Shown here one piece after another: positions 1-4,295 of a stretch of DNA of 6,239 nt. Source of the DNA: Lachnospira sp. UBA4346 (lineage in GTDB: Bacteria; Bacillota; Clostridia; Lachnospirales; Lachnospiraceae); contig DGTC01000021.1 of the NCBI GenBank assembly GCA_002394205.1, forward strand, positions 1 to 6,239. Reading direction: 5' to 3'. The notes under the pieces are model-generated. The model was not told the DNA's origin. It was given only the letters and a program-made list of their open reading frames with translations, and ran no database searches. The stretch's first letter is position 1; every line of letters begins with the position of its first letter. The position numbers were made by a program, and so were the translations under genes.

Positions 1-2
1 AA

Positions 3-325
3 AGGACGGTGATCCATAATATCTTCCTTTAAGGAACAGAAAGCGAAGAAGCACGAAACAAAGTACTAGAAGACGTTCTACAGTTAAAACCTGTGACAGA
101 GAATAAGAATGAATTTCATATTGGTGCAGAAAGTTCGGAAGCATCCGGTACATCAACAGAAGATGCCTTGAAACAGGCATTTGGATTGATAAATGCTATC
201 GTACACTGCTTGGCAGACAGCCAGACGAAGCAGAAATGAATATCTATATGCAGTATACAAAATACAGAGATATTTTCCATGACATTTATGATTCGGAGGC
301 AGCACAGAATTATAGAAATCAATAA
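3..325 (+). pseudogene. Decayed 3' end of a gene with a DUF4214-like C-terminal segment
   Basis: Two reading frames each carry protein-like sequence. The frame through 33-239 reads GTESEEARNKVLEDVLQLKP, then acidic and Ser-rich sequence, then TEDALKQAFGLIN. The next frame takes over near 194 with CYRTLLGRQPDEAEMNIYM and runs to a TAA at 323-325. The 'YRTLLGRQPDEAE' stretch resembles the core of DUF4214 domains (typically Y..LLGR.PDE.G), which are found in surface and glycan-related proteins. A join at about 192-194 (a net -1 change) gives one continuous product. A TAA at 30-32 also breaks the upstream frame, so two lesions are seen. No convincing start codon or ribosome site exists inside. 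The gene may begin left of the window. Alternatively these are two short coupled genes, since TGA 237-239 overlaps ATG 236-238. The family call is from memory of the motif and is moderate to weak. Confidence 0.45.
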
Positions 326-347
326 TGGTCGTCAGAAAACTGACCAT
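325..347 (+). terminator. Small inverted repeat after the left-edge gene remnant
   Basis: ATGGTC (325-330) pairs with GACCAT (342-347). An alternative inner pairing is GTCAG (331-335) with CTGAC (340-344) around an AAAA loop. It lies directly behind the stop codon at 323-325 and before the next promoter, which is the right place for a terminator. No T tract follows on either strand, so it may only be a processing or stabilising hairpin. Confidence 0.3.
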
Positions 348-370
348 ATAAAATAAACACAATCTGGACT

Positions 371-399
371 TTTACAAGATGTCAGATGACTGCTAGAAT
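371..399 (+). promoter_or_regulatory. Sigma-A type promoter of the ECF S-component gene
   Basis: The -35 box TTTACA (371-376) is separated by exactly 17 bases from the -10 box TAGAAT (394-399). A TGC at 391-393 gives an extended -10. Predicted transcription start is near 406, leaving a leader of about 35 nt. That is too short for a riboswitch, so no TPP or flavin element is expected here. Confidence 0.6.
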
Positions 400-440
400 C
401 CTATTCATATCAAACAGATAGGAATAAGGAGGAAATTAGG

Positions 441-974
441 ATGGGGAAAAAGTTTTCAGTACAAGGAATCTGTGTATCAGCAGTGCTTATGGCGTTAATC
501 TGCATTGCAACGCTATTTTTTAAGGTGCCAATTCCGCTAGGGTATGCACATCTTGGCAATGGATTTATTTTTATTGCAGCATTTTTATTATCGAATCCGG
601 AAGGGATGATTGTAGCAGGAGTAGGTTCGGCATTGGCAGATTTGCTAGGAGGTTATACAGAATGGATATTACCAACACTCATTATAAAATGTGCAATGGG
701 ATATGCATTATCGCTAGGATTTCATCATAAAGAAGAACGGGTAAAGATTATATCTGTTCGGACAGCAGTATCACTTGTAATTGGTAGCGTCATTATGGTA
801 TTTGGATATTTTGTTGCAGGAAGCATTTTGTATGGAAATATCGTGACAGGAGCTGCACAGATACCGGGATTGGTTGCAGAAGATATTGTTGGTGTTGTTG
901 TATTCTTTGCATTTGTATATGCTTTAGAACGGGCTGGCGTAATGAAGCGAATTGTTGTTTTTGCTGAGAAATAG
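441..974 (+). CDS. ECF transporter S component (vitamin-type substrate-binding membrane subunit)
   Basis: A 177-residue, very hydrophobic protein with about five to six membrane helices (roughly residues 10-27, 40-60, 75-95, 107-131, 140-163). The segments PIPLGYAHLGNG (30-41) and GSALADLLGGYTEWILPT (62-79) match the style of the PF07155/COG4720 ECF S-component family, and the length is normal. Known members capture a vitamin or precursor (riboflavin, pyridoxine or hydroxymethylpyrimidine are discussed for relatives) and work with a shared energising module, EcfA-EcfA'-EcfT. No such genes are adjacent, so this is inferred to be a solitary group II S subunit using a module encoded elsewhere. 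The substrate cannot be named from the sequence. The start is fixed by AAGGAGG at 426-432, eight bases before ATG. The gene is monocistronic and convergent with the downstream peptidase gene. Confidence 0.85.
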   Translation: MGKKFSVQGICVSAVLMALICIATLFFKVPIPLGYAHLGNGFIFIAAFLLSNPEGMIVAGVGSALADLLGGYTEWILPTLIIKCAMGYALSLGFHHKEERVKIISVRTAVSLVIGSVIMVFGYFVAGSILYGNIVTGAAQIPGLVAEDIVGVVVFFAFVYALERAGVMKRIVVFAEK

Positions 975-1047
975 ATGAATTGATGTAGATGATTAGAATT
1001 ATATTATGAAGAAATAGATTTAATGAGAATGTAATATTATGTATGAA

Positions 1048-1101
1048 AAATACCACGTTTTCGATGTTAGATTAAAATTTAATATCAAAAATGTGGTATT
1101 T
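1048..1101. terminator. Long hairpin between convergent genes, probable bidirectional terminator
   Basis: AAATACCAC (1048-1056) pairs perfectly with GTGGTATTT (1093-1101). The stem continues through a G-T wobble, TTTT/AAAA, one mismatch and GAT/ATC (1063-1065 with 1084-1086), leaving an AT-rich loop. It lies between the stop codons of the plus-strand transporter gene and the minus-strand peptidase gene. The T-runs belong mostly to the stem, so termination strength is uncertain. A second, weaker inverted repeat is TGCTATA (1114-1120) with TATAGCA (1170-1176). The rest of 975-1195 shows nothing else. Confidence 0.55.
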
Positions 1102-1195
1102 GTGCATATATTGTGCTATACAAGCGATTCGTTACAATAGTAAGCAACTTATAACAAGCGAAACGAGTCTATAGCAAATCAAAAATAATAACATA

Positions 1196-2002
1196 TTATC
1201 GAATCACAGCCGCTTGATAAAAATACATTTTGTAGTAATATGAAAACTCATCAATATTTCGTTCAATGATTCCGTATGTCGGATCGGCAAGTGTGACGGT
1301 ATTCGCAGCAAGATTGTAGCCGGTGAGTACGGTACAATGTTCCTTTGCAGGCCATGAGAATATTTGTCCATTTCCCAAATCAATATCACGGTATAAGAAT
1401 TCCGGCGTATCATATTCAAAACAAGTCCATACAATGACAGGGTGCCCTTGTGCAACTTCAGAAAATAGGTTCTTTACCGGAGCGTAACTAATGGAATATG
1501 CCCGAAGAGAAGAACTCATATCAGTAAGGAAATGGTTCGCAGATGCAACAATTGTTGGTGCGAAACAACCACTTCCATGTTCTGACCACGGAGAACCATA
1601 GAAGTACTCAATAAAACAACCAGGTTCAATATAATCTTTCATAGGTAAGTAATTGGCTGCTAATTCTTCTTTGTTCACAGCAAATCCGTAGAAATTTAAT
1701 ACTTCCGCAAGAGAAGTGATTTCACAGCCGGTTGGAAGTTCTGGATACTGGCTGATGTAAGGTACGTCAATTGCAGCAGTATCTGGCAATGTAATATCGG
1801 TTTCAGCAGCAGTTGTATATGTGATGGAATCAGACATAATCTTTTCGGGATCAACCGATGAGGTTTCCTGCACATTTGCAATTTCCACTGTTACAGTTGG
1901 ATTTTGTTCTTGTGGGACTTGTTTGTAGAAAAACCATACAATGCCACAAACAGTTAACAGAATGAGCAGCAATGTCTTTCCATTTGATGAATTCTTATGC
2001 AT
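1196..2002 (-). CDS. Secreted or membrane-anchored C39-family (papain-like) cysteine peptidase
   Basis: A 268-residue protein. Residues 10-26 form one hydrophobic segment (LLLILLTVCGIVWFFY) acting as a signal anchor or signal peptide. Cys19 lacks a proper lipobox because Val precedes it, so a lipoprotein is unlikely. Residues 27-75 are a polar linker. The catalytic domain begins at DVPYISQYPELPTGCE (79-94), with the oxyanion Gln85 and nucleophile Cys93. The expected His is His222 (KEHCTVLTGYN) and the Asp is Asp240 (LADPTYG). This is the Peptidase_C39_2 layout (PF13529, as in YvpB-like proteins), not a bacteriocin-exporter domain, since no ABC transporter is fused or adjacent. The natural substrate is unknown; a cell-surface or peptide target is inferred. 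The start is supported by AAAGGA (rc of 2013-2018), ten bases upstream of ATG. It is transcribed divergently from purA. Confidence 0.85.
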   Translation of the reverse strand: MHKNSSNGKTLLLILLTVCGIVWFFYKQVPQEQNPTVTVEIANVQETSSVDPEKIMSDSITYTTAAETDITLPDTAAIDVPYISQYPELPTGCEITSLAEVLNFYGFAVNKEELAANYLPMKDYIEPGCFIEYFYGSPWSEHGSGCFAPTIVASANHFLTDMSSSLRAYSISYAPVKNLFSEVAQGHPVIVWTCFEYDTPEFLYRDIDLGNGQIFSWPAKEHCTVLTGYNLAANTVTLADPTYGIIERNIDEFSYYYKMYFYQAAVIR

Positions 2003-2042
2003 AAATAATCAATCCTTTATGAAAAAAATGAATCTTTTCTAA

Positions 2043-2071
2043 ATTATATCTGTTTTTAGGATTGATTGCAA
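2043..2071 (-). promoter_or_regulatory. Promoter of the C39 peptidase gene
   Basis: On the minus strand TTGCAA (rc of 2066-2071) is followed after 17 bases by a perfect TATAAT (rc of 2043-2048). Transcription is predicted to start near 2036, giving a leader of about 35 nt. The -35 hexamer is a palindrome and lies within the purA promoter region. Confidence 0.55.
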
Positions 2072-2091
2072 ATACTTAAATGTGCTATTAT
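2062..2091 (+). promoter_or_regulatory. Promoter of purA
   Basis: TTGATT (2062-2067), an 18-base spacer and TATTAT (2086-2091) preceded by TGC (2083-2085) make an extended -10 promoter. Predicted start is near 2098, so the purA leader would be about 80 nt. It overlaps the oppositely directed peptidase promoter, so the two may compete or share a regulator. Confidence 0.5.
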
Positions 2092-2103
2092 AGTAAAGTG
2101 TGA

Positions 2104-2164
2104 GTTGCAAGGGTGAGATTTGCGACCGCATGAATACAGGTTTGTGTATGCTGCCTATGGCGGC
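2104..2164 (+). other. Structured leader of purA: three consecutive hairpins
   Basis: Hairpin 1 pairs GTTGCAA (2104-2110) with TTGCGAC (2120-2126), including one wobble. Hairpin 2 pairs GCAT..ATAC with GTGTATGC across about 2128-2151. Hairpin 3 pairs GCTGCC with GGCGGC around a TAT triloop, ending at about 2164, six bases before the purA ribosome site. Hairpins 2 and 3 compete for a base or two. No T tract follows, so transcription attenuation is not obvious. No purine-riboswitch core was recognised. Confidence 0.3.
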
Positions 2165-2179
2165 GGAATGGAGGAAACT

Positions 2180-3475
2180 ATGGTAAAAGCTATTGTTGGC
2201 GCTAACTGGGGTGATGAAGGAAAGGGTAAGATTACAGATATGCTTGCCGAAGAATCTGATATCATCGTAAGATTCCAGGGAGGAAGTAATGCAGGACATA
2301 CAATCATTAATGATTATGGTAAGTTTGCACTTCATCTTCTGCCATCAGGCGTTTTCTATAATCATACAACAAGTGTAATTGGAAATGGTGTTGCATTAAA
2401 TATTCCTTATTTGATTAAGGAATTAAAGAGTTTGACAGACAGAAATGTACCAATGCCTAAGATTCTTGTATCAGACAGAGCACAGATTCTTATGCCATAT
2501 CATGTAGACTTTGATACATATGAAGAAGCAAGACTTGCAGGTAAGTCATTTGGTTCTACAAAGTCAGGTATTGCACCATTTTATTCAGATAAATATGCAA
2601 AGATTGGTTTTCAGGTAAGTGAATTATTTGGGGATGAGCAGGCATTAAGAGATAAGATTGACAATGTTGTAACATTAAAGAATGTTATGTTAGAGCATTT
2701 ATATCATCAGCCATTGTTAAAGGCAGAAGATATTTACAATACATTGATGGAATATAAGGAAATGATTCGTCCATATGTGACAGATACATCAAAGTTCCTT
2801 CATGAAGCATTAAAGGAAGGCAAGAAGATTCTGTTAGAAGGACAGTTAGGCTCATTAAAGGATCCAGACCATGGAATTTATCCAATGGTAACATCATCTT
2901 CTACATTAGCACCATTTGGTGCCATCGGAGCAGGTGTTCCAGCAAGTTCTATACAGGAAGTTGTAACCGTTGTTAAGGCATATTCATCAGCAGTAGGAGC
3001 TGGAGCCTTTGTTAGTGAAATTTTTGGAGATGAAGCAGACGAATTAAGACGTCGTGGTGGTGACGGCGGTGAATTTGGTGCAACAACAGGTCGCCCAAGA
3101 AGAATGGGATGGTTCGATGCTGTTGCAACACGTTACGGTGTTCGTATGCAGGGAACAACAGAAGTTGCTCTTACAGTTATTGATGTATTAGGCTACTTAG
3201 ACGAGATTCCAATGTGTGTTGGATATGAAATCGATGGCAAGGTTACAAAGGACTTCCCTACAACATCACAGTTAGAGAAGGCGAAGCCGGTATTAAAGAC
3301 AATGCCAGGCTGGAAAACAGATATTCGTGGTATTACAAAGTATGAAGACCTTCCAGAAGCTTGTAGAAATTATATCGAAGCCATCGAGCAGGAAATCGAA
3401 GCTCCAATCACAATGGTTTCAAATGGTCCGGGAAGACATGAAATTATTCACAGAGTAAGCAGCTATCAGAAGTAA
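2180..3475 (+). CDS. purA: Adenylosuccinate synthetase
   Basis: A 431-residue cytoplasmic enzyme that joins IMP and aspartate using GTP to form adenylosuccinate, the first committed step from IMP to AMP. Visible motifs are the GTP loop GDEGKGK (11-17, with the catalytic acid Asp12), GGSNAGHT (34-41, with catalytic His40), SDRAQILMPYH, EGQLGSLKDPDHGIYP (220-235), the loop TTGRPRRMGWFD (302-313) and GPGR (416-419). The EGQLGSLKDPDHG wording, rather than the more widespread EGAQG.LLD, is the form I associate with clostridial PurA. The reading frame is open from a TTG at 2120, but ATG 2180 is chosen. It has GGAGG at 2170-2174 five bases upstream, and the family's conserved region begins at once (MVKAIVGANWGDEGKGK). 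The gene is monocistronic; purB and other purine genes are not adjacent. Confidence 0.97.
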   Translation: MVKAIVGANWGDEGKGKITDMLAEESDIIVRFQGGSNAGHTIINDYGKFALHLLPSGVFYNHTTSVIGNGVALNIPYLIKELKSLTDRNVPMPKILVSDRAQILMPYHVDFDTYEEARLAGKSFGSTKSGIAPFYSDKYAKIGFQVSELFGDEQALRDKIDNVVTLKNVMLEHLYHQPLLKAEDIYNTLMEYKEMIRPYVTDTSKFLHEALKEGKKILLEGQLGSLKDPDHGIYPMVTSSSTLAPFGAIGAGVPASSIQEVVTVVKAYSSAVGAGAFVSEIFGDEADELRRRGGDGGEFGATTGRPRRMGWFDAVATRYGVRMQGTTEVALTVIDVLGYLDEIPMCVGYEIDGKVTKDFPTTSQLEKAKPVLKTMPGWKTDIRGITKYEDLPEACRNYIEAIEQEIEAPITMVSNGPGRHEIIHRVSSYQK

Positions 3476-3515
3476 TGTATCATTCGGATAGAAAATTATA
3501 GTTATCCATACATAT

Positions 3516-3580
3516 AAAAAGCGAAGCAATCGGATATGAGGAAAACGCCTCATTTTCGGTTGTTTCGCTTTTATTTTTCT
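3516..3580. terminator. Strong intrinsic terminator behind purA, usable from both strands
   Basis: The arm starting AAAAGCGAAGCAA (from 3517) pairs with the arm ending TTGTTTCGCTTTT (to 3572), with ATGAGG/CCTCAT as the top of the stem and an AAAACG loop. G-T wobbles and a short internal mismatch interrupt about 25 paired positions. On the plus strand it runs into CGCTTTTATTTTTCTTT, and on the minus strand into CGCTTTTTATATG. It can therefore end both purA and the convergent small membrane protein gene. The stretch 3581-3679 contains nothing else supported. Confidence 0.9.
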
Positions 3581-3679
3581 TTATGGGATTTATGTGTCAA
3601 AAGGTGCATTTGTGTTTCAAGATGCCAAATGGCAAAACTTAAAAAAGAAATTTGCTTATACAATTTGTGCAATTATATC

Positions 3680-3889
3680 TTAAGATTCCTTGGAGTTGCG
3701 ATGAATCAAATGTGCCATTAAGCGAATTGCATAAGCCACGACCGGCAATAAAATATCAATCACAATCAATCCTCGAAAAAGTGTACGGCTTGTTTCCGTA
3801 TCAATGATTGCTGCAAGCAGTGTTGTTAGTATTAGTAATACCCAGACAATAACGATTGCAAGGGCGGTTACGCGTTTTAATGTGTTCAT
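3680..3889 (-). CDS. Small two-helix membrane protein, function unknown
   Basis: A 69-residue protein with two hydrophobic helices, about residues 8-28 (ALAIVIVWVLLILTTLLAAII) and 41-57, separated by a short polar loop (DTETSRTLFRG). It ends in a basic, polar tail (LIHRNSKES). Positive residues near the N terminus and after helix 2 suggest both ends face the cytoplasm. The start has GGAG (rc of 3895-3898) five bases before ATG, and an independent promoter and terminator are visible, so it looks like a real gene despite its size. Similar short two-helix proteins are common in Lachnospiraceae genomes, but I know no assigned function. It is convergent with purA and divergent from the repeat protein gene. 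Confidence 0.7.
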   Translation of the reverse strand: MNTLKRVTALAIVIVWVLLILTTLLAAIIDTETSRTLFRGLIVIDILLPVVAYAIRLMAHLIHRNSKES

Positions 3890-3923
3890 AAAAGCTCCAT
3901 TCTATAATATAAATAGTTTGGGA

Positions 3924-3965
3924 TTGTCATTTGCAATAGAAGTTTCATTGTATTGCAATCAACAA
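3924..3965 (-). promoter_or_regulatory. Imperfect 14-bp inverted repeat in the leader of the small membrane protein gene
   Basis: TTGTCATTTGCAAT (3924-3937) and ATTGCAATCAACAA (3952-3965) form a 14-position stem, with two wobbles and one mismatch when read as minus-strand RNA, and a 14-nt loop. It sits between the predicted start of transcription (about 3980) and the ribosome site (3895-3898). It could be an RNA hairpin or a two-turn DNA operator built on ATTGCAAT. Confidence 0.4.
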
Positions 3966-3986
3966 ATCCGTTCTTAATTGTAGTAG

Positions 3987-4015
3987 ATTATAGCATACTT
4001 GGGTGAGGTTGGAAA
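3987..4015 (-). promoter_or_regulatory. Promoter of the small membrane protein gene
   Basis: On the minus strand TTTCCA (rc of 4010-4015) is followed after 17 bases by a perfect TATAAT (rc of 3987-3992) with TGC immediately before it (extended -10). The leader would be about 90 nt. Apart from this promoter, the inverted repeat and the poly-T promoter, no gene is supported in 3890-4295. Confidence 0.5.
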
Positions 4016-4112
4016 TATGTTTTCGGTTTGAGGAGAACGCTGCCTGATAAATGGACGGAAATGTTTGACGTACGGAAGCATACAGGAAGAAGTATTTTTT
4101 CTTAATTACATA

Positions 4113-4147
4113 TTGATAATTGTTTTTTTTTTTTGATAATATATAAT
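4113..4147 (+). promoter_or_regulatory. Promoter region of the surface repeat protein with a 12-T homopolymer
   Basis: TTGATA (4113-4118) can serve as -35. Two -10 candidates follow: GATAAT (4135-4140, 16-base spacer) and the perfect TATAAT (4142-4147, 23 bases from TTGATA or 16 from TTGTTT at 4120-4125). A run of twelve T residues (4123-4134) fills the spacer in every combination. The repeat TTGATAAT occurs on both sides of it (4113-4120 and 4133-4140). Changes in T number would alter promoter spacing. Confidence 0.5.
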
Positions 4148-4173
4148 GTGTGTGGCGGATATGAATGTTATAT

Positions 4174-4251
4174 AGATGAAATATCAAAACTGAAGCATGG
4201 AAAGCGAGGGGAACAGAACCGTACCGCATGAAAGAATATGATGTTTCATCT
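4174..4251 (+). other. Leader RNA structure upstream of the surface repeat protein
   Basis: AGATGAAATATC (4174-4185) pairs with GATGTTTCATCT (4240-4251) over 12 consecutive positions with one wobble, enclosing 54 nt. Inside, GCG (4204-4206) may pair with CGC (4225-4227). The loop sequence CTGAA (4190-4194) could also form a pseudoknot with TTCAG (4257-4261) just outside the stem. A 14-codon frame, ATG 4197 to TGA 4239-4241, lies within but has no ribosome site. I could not match it to a c-di-GMP, cobalamin, SAM or TPP riboswitch core. Confidence 0.4.
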
Positions 4252-4295
4252 GAGAATTCAGGTGGAGAAGTCTATGAAAAGAAAGGAAGAAACAG

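Noticed and set aside
399..422. Hairpin TCCTAT/ATAGGA before the transporter gene as a riboswitch or attenuator
   Set aside because: Its left arm overlaps the predicted -10 box, so it would not be in the transcript.
2120..2179. Longer PurA starting at TTG 2120
   Set aside because: The extra 20 residues match nothing conserved in PurA, the leader folds into hairpins, and ATG 2180 has a good GGAGG and the family's normal N terminus.
3536..3721. Plus-strand 61-codon open frame after purA
   Set aside because: It begins inside the terminator stem, has no ribosome site, and runs antisense into the end of the small membrane protein gene.
2066..3958. Recurring TTGCAA words at 2066, 2105, 3856, 3931 and 3953 as a shared regulator site
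   Set aside because: A six-base palindrome is expected several times by chance in 6 kb of AT-rich DNA, and one copy is inside a coding region.
3945..4229. Minus-strand 94-codon frame upstream of the small membrane protein
   Set aside because: It covers the poly-T promoter region (reading as Lys runs) and two promoters, has no ribosome site, and its composition does not look like a protein.
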